DNA from: JBLNBU01 sp050260215
GTDB lineage: Bacteria > Pseudomonadota > Alphaproteobacteria > Rhodospirillales > Magnetospirillaceae
Length of the DNA: 23,086 nt
Assembly: GCA_050260215.1 (NCBI GenBank)
Contig: JBLNBU010000289.1
Span: forward strand, 1 to 23,086
Reading direction: 5' to 3'
Shown: positions 7,067-13,414 of the stretch, one piece after another
Layout: each line of letters opens with the position of its first letter
Numbering within the stretch: the first letter of the stretch is position 1
The notes under the pieces: generated by a model
Told to the model about the DNA's origin: nothing
The model's database searches: none
Seen by the model: the letters and a program-made list of their open reading frames with translations, nothing else
Program-made: the position numbers and the translations under genes

Positions 7067-7384
7067 TCACATGGACACAGCGCACTGAAGGCGGGTGATC
7101 AACTCCCCGATGACATCGACGCCCTTGCTGGTCAGGACGATGATGGACGACTTGCCGGAAATGCGCAGTTCGACGAAGTCGTGCTTCTCGAAATTGCTCG
7201 CCCGCCGGGCGACCGTGCTGCGGCTGATGCCGGTCAGGGCCGAGATGCTGGTGATGTTGGCCGTCTTGCCCTTGACGTGCTTCCTGTGCAGGGCAACGGC
7301 AATAATAAGATCGGTGGGATCGTTGATCGGAGGGCTGCGCCAAAGGGAGGAGTCCGAAATATTGTGAATTTTGCAGGCGTTCAC
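7067..7384 (-). CDS. Small winged-helix (MarR-like) transcriptional regulator
   Basis: A 105-residue protein. Residues 22-36 form a helix (NDPTDLIIAVALHRK). Residues 42-68 make a helix-turn-helix (ANITSISALTGISRSTVARRASNFE), and 70-84 form the wing (FVELRISGKSSIIVLTSKG), followed by a C-terminal helix. This order matches MarR/DUF24-style winged helices, though the protein is shorter than a full MarR (about 140) and the dimerisation helices are brief. I chose GTG 7384 because GGAGG lies six bases upstream; a TTG at 7429 would add 15 residues without an SD. It precedes the hemerythrin-fold gene by 10 bp. It probably regulates this pair or a neighbour; ligand and target are unknown. Confidence 0.75.
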   Translation of the reverse strand: MNACKIHNISDSSLWRSPPINDPTDLIIAVALHRKHVKGKTANITSISALTGISRSTVARRASNFEKHDFVELRISGKSSIIVLTSKGVDVIGELITRLQCAVSM

Positions 7385-7758
7385 AACAGCCCTCCATACC
7401 CGTCCGCAGCAAATGGCCGCCCTAACCAAACGGCATATCCGCGGGAGAATGGTGCGTTAGGGCTGTCGAGATTACAACGCGCCCATCGTGCAAAATGAGC
7501 GCATGGCTAGAACTATCCGTGCAGGCATTTTCCCCTCCATGCGATTTCGTCTCTTTTTGACGAAAGTCACGCTGACGCCCGGCCGAGGGGAGAGACAACA
7601 GGGGGGAACCCGAACATCCAATGGTCATGCCGGGGCAGGGGCGATGGCGGGGGTATGGCCGATCAGCCGCGCCCGGTACCATGCATGGGGGCATGGTCGG
7701 GCGAACGCGGCCACCACTGGGCAGCCCAGTGAGAACTAGGGGTTTCCCGGGGGGCTGG
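7385..7758. other. 374-bp intergenic region with dyads, no supported gene
   Basis: No reading frame here has both an SD and a recognisable protein. It is less GC-rich near 7440-7570. It contains a TTTCGTC/GACGAAA dyad (7545-7551 with 7559-7565), the hairpin at 7671-7702 and an ACTGGG/CCCAGT dyad (7716-7721 with 7725-7730). The promoter of the regulator gene must lie in its left part; I could not identify clear -35/-10 boxes. Confidence 0.5.
7671..7702. repeat. Inverted repeat, 12-bp hairpin with bulge
   Basis: GCCCG-GT-ACCATGC, a 6-nt loop ATGGGG, then GCATGGT-CGGGC. The inner 7 bp and outer 5 bp pair perfectly around a 2-nt bulge on one side. No T-run follows on either strand, so it is not a standard terminator. 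Confidence 0.5.
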
Positions 7759-8007
7759 TCAGCCCTTCTTGGTCGAATCGACCGCTTGATGCCAGTGGTC
7801 CAGGGTGTGGTGCACCGGCTTGGCCGCGGGCGTGGCCGCCTCGGCGGCTGCGGGTTCGGCGGGGCTGGCGGCGGCTGCGGCGGGGGCGGCGGGATCGGCA
7901 GGCACCGAATAGCCTTCGGCGACGGCGGTGGCCTCGACCTCGGGGAAGTGGTCGCGCTGCTCGTGCCAGTGGCCGAGGGGATGGGCCGGCTTGTCGGAAT
8001 TCGGCAT
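7759..8007 (-). CDS. Small hypothetical protein with an HWH motif at each end
   Basis: An 82-residue protein I do not recognise. It has two short His/Trp-rich ends, HPLGHWHEQRDHF (residues 9-21) and HHTLDHWHQAVD (66-77), joined by a low-complexity linker rich in Ala and Pro (about 34-63). Each end contains an H-W-H-[EQ] core, so the protein may be an internal duplication separated by a flexible spacer. There is no signal peptide or membrane helix. ATG 8007 has GGAG seven bases upstream. A promoter-like pair and a 5'-leader hairpin precede it, and coding bias is like its neighbours, so I believe it is expressed. The paired His could bind metal, but nothing proves it. Confidence 0.7.
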   Translation of the reverse strand: MPNSDKPAHPLGHWHEQRDHFPEVEATAVAEGYSVPADPAAPAAAAASPAEPAAAEAATPAAKPVHHTLDHWHQAVDSTKKG

Positions 8008-8023
8008 GGGGATCTCCGCCCGC

Positions 8024-8085
8024 GCGGGCAGCCCGCCTGCCCGTCAGCAGGGGCGATGTATAACGCTTATGGAATATTCAGTAAA
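8024..8085 (-). promoter_or_regulatory. Promoter and leader hairpin of the HWH protein gene
   Basis: In an unusually AT-rich patch, TTTACT (8085-8080) and TATACA (8062-8057) are 17 bp apart on the minus strand, placing the transcript start near 8050. The RNA would begin almost at once with an 8-bp hairpin, ACGGGCAG/CTGCCCGC with one G-T pair (8044-8037 with 8031-8024), a few bases before the GGAG ribosome site. Confidence 0.4.
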
Positions 8086-8104
8086 ATATATATGCCGTAC
8101 CGGT

Positions 8105-8527
8105 TTACATCCGCTCGATGCGGACGCCGGCCTCGCCGAACATGGCCTCGGCCACCTGGAACTCCTCGGGCGGCATCGAAGTGGTGCCGCTGTCGACCAC
8201 CACCGCGGTGATGCCGGCCTGGATCAGGCTGCGGGCGCAGCGCGAGCACGGGAAGTGGGTGACGTAGACGGTGCAGCCCTTGAGGCTCACTCCCACCCGC
8301 GCGGCATGGGCCACGGCGTTTTCCTCGGCGTGGCTGGTCCACAGGTACTTGGCCGGGCGCTCCATGCGCTCGGGCAGGTCGGCGACGCCGCGCGGCAGGC
8401 CGTTGAAGCCGGTCGAGCGGATCTCGCCGTCGGGGCCGATCACCACCGCGCCCACCTGGGTGCTGGGGTCCTTGGACTTGCTGGCGGCGTGGCGGGCGAA
8501 GCCCATGAAATAGTCGGTCCAGTTCAT
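8105..8527 (-). CDS. dCMP deaminase-like zinc cytidine deaminase
   Basis: A 140-residue member of the cytidine/deoxycytidylate deaminase family, which removes the amino group of dCMP to give dUMP for thymidylate synthesis. The zinc site is complete: H66-A-E68, with Glu as proton shuttle, and P93-C94-x2-C97. The N-terminal DYFMGFARHAASKSKDPSTQVGAVV and the FNGLPRGV loop are typical of dCMP deaminases (ComEB/Dcd type), which normally also have a second zinc site that is not obvious here. I chose ATG 8527, with AGGGA eight bases upstream; a TTG at 8545 would add six residues. It is divergent from the CbbY-like gene. Substrate is inferred from similarity; a tRNA or antibiotic deaminase is less likely. 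Confidence 0.85.
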   Translation of the reverse strand: MNWTDYFMGFARHAASKSKDPSTQVGAVVIGPDGEIRSTGFNGLPRGVADLPERMERPAKYLWTSHAEENAVAHAARVGVSLKGCTVYVTHFPCSRCARSLIQAGITAVVVDSGTTSMPPEEFQVAEAMFGEAGVRIERM

Positions 8528-8655
8528 CCCTTGGGTCCCTGCCAAAACGGGTAAGCGGCCTGATCCTAATGCAGCTGCCCGCCCGTTGTCACCGGGCGCC
8601 GCCCACCCCGGCGGGGCGTGGCGGCCGGGGCCGGTCCGCGGCTAGGATGGTGGCC

Positions 8656-9366
8656 ATGACCCTCTTGGCCCTCATCTTCGACGTCGACGGCACCTTGGCC
8701 GAAACCGAGGAAGCCCACCGCGACGCCTTCAACCAGACCTTCGCCGAATTCGGCATCGCCTGGACCTGGGACCAGCCGCTGTACCGCCAGCTGCTCAAGA
8801 CCACCGGCGGCAAGGAGCGCATCCTTGCCTATGCCCGCGATTTCGACCCCGCCCACAAGGTCGAGGGGCTGGACGCAATGGTGCCCAGGCTGCACAAGCG
8901 CAAGACCGAGCTTTACACCGCCCGCGTCGCCGCCGGTGCCGTGCCGTTGCGCCCCGGCGTCGCCGAGCTGATCGCCGAGGCGCGTGCCGCCGGGCTGAAG
9001 CTGGGCATCGCCACCACCACCAGCCGCGCCAACGTGGTGGCCCTGCTGGACGGCGCCACCCACGGCCACGGCCACGAGTGGTTCCAGGTGATGGTCTGCG
9101 GCGAGGACGCGCCGGTCAAGAAGCCCGACCCGTCGGTGTACGTGATGGCGCTCAAGCGGCTGGAGCTGCCGGCGACCGCCTGCCTGGCGCTTGAAGATTC
9201 GACCAACGGCGTGCGCGCCGCGCGCGGGGCCGGCATTCCGGTGGTGGTCAGCGAAAGCGTCTACACCGAAGGCGACGACTTCTCGGGCGCGCTCAAGGTT
9301 TGGCCCGACTTTGCGGCCGTGCGGCTGGCGGAGTTGAGCTCCCTTCATTCCTTAGCCTCATCCTGA
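8656..9366 (+). CDS. cbbY: CbbY-like HAD-superfamily phosphatase
   Basis: A 236-residue HAD hydrolase. Motif I is FDVDGT (D9 nucleophile, D11 acid/base), motif II lies in ATTTSRANV, motif III is the Lys in KKPDPSVY, and motif IV is LEDSTNGVRAA. The cap region contains TTGGKERI, characteristic of CbbY from phototrophic bacteria, which hydrolyses xylulose 1,5-bisphosphate, a Rubisco inhibitor made by misfire. ATG 8656 has TAGGA about nine bases upstream; ATG 8647 would add three residues. No Calvin-cycle gene is visible nearby, so a broader sugar-phosphate phosphatase role cannot be excluded. The stop codon lies inside a TCCTGA/TCAGGA dyad. The glycosylase gene follows after 50 bp. Confidence 0.85.
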   Translation: MTLLALIFDVDGTLAETEEAHRDAFNQTFAEFGIAWTWDQPLYRQLLKTTGGKERILAYARDFDPAHKVEGLDAMVPRLHKRKTELYTARVAAGAVPLRPGVAELIAEARAAGLKLGIATTTSRANVVALLDGATHGHGHEWFQVMVCGEDAPVKKPDPSVYVMALKRLELPATACLALEDSTNGVRAARGAGIPVVVSESVYTEGDDFSGALKVWPDFAAVRLAELSSLHSLASS

Positions 9367-9416
9367 GCCTCAGGACGGGGCTTCAAAAAGAGCGGTTGCC
9401 CTTCTATAACCCTCCC

Positions 9417-9905
9417 ATGATCGTCCCCGACGTCCTGCGGCCGGGCCTGAAGCTGGTGCTGTGCGGCACCGCGCCGTCGCGCGCCTCGAAGGAGGCGGTG
9501 GCCTACTATGCCCACCCCGGCAACATCTTCTGGAAGACCCTGCACGAGGTCGGCCTGACCGGGCGGCTGCTGCGCCCGGCCGAGTATGCCGAGGTCCTGG
9601 CCTGGGACATCGGGCTCACCGACCTCAACAAGACCGAATGGGGGGCCGATGCCGAGCTCAGCCACGCCGGCTTCGACGTGGCGGCCTTCACCGCCAAGAT
9701 GCGCCGCTACCGGCCGCGGCTGATCGCCTTCGACAGCAAGTTCGCCGCCACCCGGTATTTCGGCACCCGCTCGGTCGACTACGGGCTGCAGGCCCACACC
9801 CTGGACGGCATCCCGCTGTTCGTGGTGCCGTCGACCTCGGGCCGGGCGCGCATGTACTTCTCCATCGAGCCCTGGCGCGAGCTGGCCGAGCGGGTCCGGG
9901 CCTGA
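9417..9905 (+). CDS. Mug/TDG-superfamily DNA glycosylase with altered motif 1
   Basis: A 162-residue protein of the uracil-DNA glycosylase superfamily, excising deaminated or mismatched bases from DNA. Order of features: LKLVLCGTAPS (motif 1, residues 11-21), YYAHPGNIFWKTL (30-42), IGLTDL (65-70), RLIAFDSKFA strand, and the C-terminal loop VPSTSGRARM (137-146). Length and order match E. coli Mug. Mug has GINPG at motif 1, with a catalytic Asn; here the same place reads GTAPS, Ala at the Asn position. Similar sequences in other alphaproteobacteria, recalled from memory, share this, and hypoxanthine-specific (family 6) enzymes also lack it, so activity may differ rather than be lost. ATG 9417 was taken on alignment; the SD is weak. 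Confidence 0.82.
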   Translation: MIVPDVLRPGLKLVLCGTAPSRASKEAVAYYAHPGNIFWKTLHEVGLTGRLLRPAEYAEVLAWDIGLTDLNKTEWGADAELSHAGFDVAAFTAKMRRYRPRLIAFDSKFAATRYFGTRSVDYGLQAHTLDGIPLFVVPSTSGRARMYFSIEPWRELAERVRA

Positions 9906-9919
9906 CTGCCTATTTACGC

Positions 9920-9957
9920 GGCCCCGGGTGGGCGACGTCGCACATGACGCCCGGGCC
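9920..9957. terminator. Hairpin between convergent genes, possible two-way terminator
   Basis: GGCCC-C-GGG (9920-9928) pairs with CCCGGGCC (9950-9957) around one bulged C, with a further CGTC/GACG inside. It sits in the 57 bp between the ends of the glycosylase and chemoreceptor genes. Neither strand has a following T-run, so termination is uncertain. Confidence 0.35.
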
Positions 9958-9962
9958 GGTGA

Positions 9963-12287
9963 TCAATCGTCGGGCAGGGCGTTGGCCAGGTCGTCGAGCA
10001 GGGCGATCACCTCGGCCGAGGCGGCGTTCAGGTGCTCGACCTCGGCCAGCGCCTCCTCGATCCGGCCCTCGGCGTGCAGGTCCAGGGCCCGGCGGCCGTG
10101 GGCGTGGACGCGCTGGTGCGGGTCCAGCAGGCGGGCGTAGGCGGGGTGGTTGCGGATGGTCGCATCCTCGATGCCGTCGTACCAGCGGCCCAGGCGGCAG
10201 GTGTGGTGGTCGGCCAGGCGGTCGGAGGTGACGTCCGAGCGGTCCATCATGGCGTCGATGACGCTGCGCTTGAAGCGGACGTGGTCGTTCTTGGCCACCT
10301 CGATCACCGAGCGGGCGGTGCCCATGCGGGCGAACTGCTCGACCCGGTCGTCCAGCACCCGGGTGGCGTTGCCCATGGCGCCCAGGACGTTGCCGATTTC
10401 CTCGTAGTTGTGGTTGGACAGCCCGGCGATGCGCGCGGCACCGCCCGAGATCTCGTGGGCGGCCGAGGTCTGCTGCGACAAGATGTCGGCGACGTCGCGC
10501 ATGGAGCCGGTGACGGCGTCGACGCGCGAGGCGATGCTGTCGAGCTGGCCGGTGACGGCGTCGACTGCCTCGCGCCCCTGGTCGGCGGCGCGCCGGCTCT
10601 GCTGCATGGCGGCGACGATGCCGTCCATGTCGGTGCGCAGCCGCTCGATGCGGCCCGAGATGTCCTCGGTGGCCCGCGCGGTCTGGGTGGCCAGGGCCTT
10701 GACCTCGCCGGCGACCACGGCGAAGCCCTTGCCGGCGTCGCCGGCGCGGGCCGCCTCGATGGTGGCGTTCAGGGCCAGCAGGTTGGTCTGGCCGGCGATG
10801 TCGTTGATCAGGCCGACCACCTCGCCGATGCGGGTCGAGACTTCGGCGAGCGCGGTGACCTTGCCGGCGGTCAGGTCGACGGCCTCGACCAGGGCCTCCA
10901 TGGCGCCGCGGGCCTGGCCGGCGGCGGCGACGCCCGCCCGGGCTGCGGTTTCCGCCCCTCCCGCCTCCTCGGCGGCGTTGTCGGAATTGCGGGCGATCTC
11001 GTTGATGGAGGCGACCATCTCCTCGATGGCGGCGGCGATGGACTGGCTTTCGCTGGCGGCCTTGCGCACCGAGCCCATCATGCGGGCCAGCACCACCGAG
11101 GCCTCGTTGCTCTGGATGGCGGCCTCGACCACGCCTTCCAGCTGGGCTTCCATGCCGCGGTGCAGCTCGCGCCGGCCCTCGGCCAGTTCCGAGACCAGCT
11201 TGGTCTGCTCCTCCTCGGCATGGGCGACCTTGGCGGCCTCGTCGCGCAGCACCGCCATGGCGCGGGCCATGCCGCCCATCTCGTCGGCGCGGTCGAGGCC
11301 GGGCAGGGGGAAGTCGAAGTCGCGTCGGCGGATGCGGTCCATGGCCTCGATCATGGCGCGCACCGGGCCGGTAATGCCGCGGGCCATGATCAGTCCCACC
11401 GCCGAGGCCAGCGCCACCGCGGCGACGGCCAGCAGCAAGATGGTGCGCCTGGCCTCGGCCAGCTGGCCGGCATAAAGGCGGGTGTCCATGGCGATCTCGG
11501 CCACGCCCACCGGCTTGCCGGCATAGTCGGGCACCGCGCGGCCCAGCACCGCCACCGAGATGCCGTCGCGGGTGGCCGCCTTGATGACCGGGGTGCCGGC
11601 CATGGCCCGGGCCAGTTCGTCCGCGGTCAGCAGGCTGTCGGCGGCGGTGTTGGCGAAGGCCTTGAACCCGCCCTCCTTGGCCGGCAGCAGCAGCCCGACG
11701 TCGACGGCGTAGGAGCGCTTGAAGTCCTCGAAGAACGGCTTGCCGAAACTCATGCCGAACTCGACCGAGCCGACGTGGCGGCCGTTGTCGGTGACCGGCA
11801 CCACCCCGCGCACGCCCAAGCCGGCCACTCCGGATTCGAGGCCGTGGGTGGGGACCTTGACGGTGTTGGTGTGGACCACGGTCTGGCGGAACGACGACAG
11901 GTCGTCGCCGAACTTCCTTGGCATGTGCACCCGCAGGAACGAGGTCGCCGGAGGGGTGTGGAACTGGAACTGGTCGATGCCGTAGGTCTTGGCCAGCGCC
12001 GGGTAGGCGGCGACGAAGCGGGCGTCGAGGGCGGCGCGGTCGCCCGAGCCCAGCTCGGCCGCGACGCCGGGAAGGGACGCCACCAGCGCCGCCATGGCCT
12101 CGGCCTGGTCGGCCGAGGCGGCGATGGCGGCGGTCAGCTGGTCGTAGCGGCCGTTCAGCTCGCGGACCTGGGCCTCGCCGATGACCTCGGAGAAATAGCG
12201 GTCCACCGCCAGCCCGACAACCAGGGCGGTGGTCAACGACACCGCCACGAGCCCGGCGGCGAAGCGGCCGGTCAGTCCGATCTGCAT
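9963..12287 (-). CDS. Methyl-accepting chemotaxis protein with Cache-type sensor and C-terminal CZB domain
   Basis: A 774-residue chemoreceptor. TM1 lies near residues 7-27. A periplasmic sensor of about 265 residues follows, with the Cache-like VGSVEFGMSFGKPFFEDF and FLRVHMPRKFGDDLS segments. TM2 is near 302-320, HAMP near 320-375, and then the long helical signalling domain with its hairpin tip IGEVVGLINDIAGQTNLLALNATIEAARAG. The last 110 residues are a chemoreceptor zinc-binding domain: H669, the HHTCRLGRWYDG segment with C697, and PHQRVHAHG with H724 and H728 as likely ligands. CZB domains sense zinc-linked oxidants such as hypochlorite in other bacteria. ATG 12287 has AGGGGA five bases upstream. 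No che genes are adjacent, so it is an orphan receptor acting at the pole array; ligand unknown. Confidence 0.95.
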   Translation of the reverse strand: MQIGLTGRFAAGLVAVSLTTALVVGLAVDRYFSEVIGEAQVRELNGRYDQLTAAIAASADQAEAMAALVASLPGVAAELGSGDRAALDARFVAAYPALAKTYGIDQFQFHTPPATSFLRVHMPRKFGDDLSSFRQTVVHTNTVKVPTHGLESGVAGLGVRGVVPVTDNGRHVGSVEFGMSFGKPFFEDFKRSYAVDVGLLLPAKEGGFKAFANTAADSLLTADELARAMAGTPVIKAATRDGISVAVLGRAVPDYAGKPVGVAEIAMDTRLYAGQLAEARRTILLLAVAAVALASAVGLIMARGITGPVRAMIEAMDRIRRRDFDFPLPGLDRADEMGGMARAMAVLRDEAAKVAHAEEEQTKLVSELAEGRRELHRGMEAQLEGVVEAAIQSNEASVVLARMMGSVRKAASESQSIAAAIEEMVASINEIARNSDNAAEEAGGAETAARAGVAAAGQARGAMEALVEAVDLTAGKVTALAEVSTRIGEVVGLINDIAGQTNLLALNATIEAARAGDAGKGFAVVAGEVKALATQTARATEDISGRIERLRTDMDGIVAAMQQSRRAADQGREAVDAVTGQLDSIASRVDAVTGSMRDVADILSQQTSAAHEISGGAARIAGLSNHNYEEIGNVLGAMGNATRVLDDRVEQFARMGTARSVIEVAKNDHVRFKRSVIDAMMDRSDVTSDRLADHHTCRLGRWYDGIEDATIRNHPAYARLLDPHQRVHAHGRRALDLHAEGRIEEALAEVEHLNAASAEVIALLDDLANALPDD

Positions 12288-12386
12288 GAATGTCCCCTGT
12301 CGTTCCCCATTGCCGGGCAAAACGGGCCGGCCGCCTCGTGGTTTCATGAGTTCCAGCTGATGTTCCGTCAAGTAGGCCAAGGGTTT

Positions 12387-12404
12387 ATGGGAGGCCCCTC
12401 CCAT
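12387..12404. promoter_or_regulatory. Perfect 8+8 bp palindrome in a divergent promoter region
   Basis: ATGGGAGG-CC-CCTCCCAT lies between the divergent chemoreceptor (start 12287) and peptidase (start 12452) genes. A TTGACG box for the chemoreceptor may lie at 12371-12366 on the minus strand. The symmetry fits a dimeric regulator's operator; no known consensus is matched. Confidence 0.4.
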
Positions 12405-12451
12405 TCGGATTGGGTCTTCCCCGCCGGGACGCGACGGGCCATCTTGTCCGG

Positions 12452-13414
12452 ATGACGGGACGCCTTGCCCTGCCGGTGCTGATGCTGGCCGCTGCGGCAG
12501 CAGTGGCCGAGCCGCTCGGCCTGCCCCTGGCCTGTCGGCCGGGGGTGGATTGCTGGGTGATGAACTATGTGGACGACGATCCCGGACCGGGGGCGTCCGA
12601 CTATCGCTGCGGCCCACGCAGCTACGACGGCCATGACGGCACCGACTTCGCCATCCGCGACCGCGCCGCCATGGACAGGGGCGTCGCCGTGCTGGCTTCG
12701 GCCGCAGGCGTGGTGGCGGGCATGCGCGACGGCCAGCCCGACGGCGCCTTCGCCGAGGGGGACCGGGCGGCGGTCAAGGGCATCGAGTGCGGCAACGGCG
12801 TGCTGCTGCGGCATGCGGACGGAACCGAGACCCAGTACTGCCACCTGCGCCGGGGCTCGGTGGCGGTGCATCCCGGACAAGCGGTGGCACGGGGCGAGCG
12901 CCTGGGCCTGGTCGGCCTGTCGGGCATGAGCCAGTTTCCCCACGTCCACATCACCGTGCGCGTGGGCGGCCGGGCCGTCGATCCCTTCACCGGAGACGCC
13001 CCGGCCGAAGGCTGCGGCAGGCCGGGCGCGCCCCTGTGGGCCGACGCGCCGGCTTACGAGCCGGGTGCGCTCTATGCCGCCGGGTTCGCCGATCATGTTC
13101 CCGACCCGGCCCAGCTCAAGCGCGACGCCGACAGCCCGCCGCACCTGCCCGCCGACCGCCCGCTGGTGCTGTGGGGGGCGCTGTTCGGGGCCGCCGCCGG
13201 CGACCAGGTGCGGCTGTCCATCCGCGGGCCGGGGGGCTCGGCGGTGCTCGACCATGCCGCCAGGTTGGAGCGCACCCAGGCCTGGGCCATGCGCGCCGCC
13301 GGCCGTCCCGCTCCGCCCGGCGGCTGGCCGGCGGGGACCTATGTGGGCGAGGCCACCGTCGAGCGCGCCGACGGCACCCGCCTCGCCCGCCAGGCGACGG
13401 TCATGGTGCCATGA
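12452..13414 (+). CDS. Secreted M23 (LytM-type) peptidase
   Basis: A 320-residue exported protein. A signal peptide covers residues 1-19 (LALPVLMLAAAAAVA, then cleavage after AVA). The M23 zinc-metallopeptidase core has H61-x3-D65 (GHDGTDF), a conserved YCHL with H131, and H164-V-H166 (FPHVHITV), so all catalytic and zinc residues are present. Such enzymes cut peptidoglycan cross-links or act as LytM regulators in the periplasm. Several Cys (28, 34, 53, 113, 130) could form disulfides. Residues about 215-320 form a separate beta-rich domain, perhaps Ig-like. ATG 12452 gives a proper signal peptide although its SD is weak. The stop overlaps the start of the MFS gene by 4 bp, so the two are co-translated. 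The target bond is unknown. Confidence 0.88.
   Translation: MTGRLALPVLMLAAAAAVAEPLGLPLACRPGVDCWVMNYVDDDPGPGASDYRCGPRSYDGHDGTDFAIRDRAAMDRGVAVLASAAGVVAGMRDGQPDGAFAEGDRAAVKGIECGNGVLLRHADGTETQYCHLRRGSVAVHPGQAVARGERLGLVGLSGMSQFPHVHITVRVGGRAVDPFTGDAPAEGCGRPGAPLWADAPAYEPGALYAAGFADHVPDPAQLKRDADSPPHLPADRPLVLWGALFGAAAGDQVRLSIRGPGGSAVLDHAARLERTQAWAMRAAGRPAPPGGWPAGTYVGEATVERADGTRLARQATVMVP

Noticed and set aside
7385..7429. TTG start at 7429 for the winged-helix regulator
   Set aside because: Adds 15 residues without an SD or family support; GTG 7384 has GGAGG at ideal distance.
7488..7739. 83-codon plus-strand frame in the intergenic region
   Set aside because: No SD, no domain, low-complexity composition, and dyads run through it.
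9361..9375. TCCTGA-GCC-TCAGGA dyad over the end of the CbbY-like gene
   Set aside because: It recalls a dispersed palindrome family of alphaproteobacteria, but only a fragment is present and no second copy is seen here.
10032..12455. 807-codon open frame on the plus strand opposite the chemoreceptor
   Set aside because: Gly/His/Ala-rich shadow with no recognisable domain; the opposite strand has a complete chemoreceptor.
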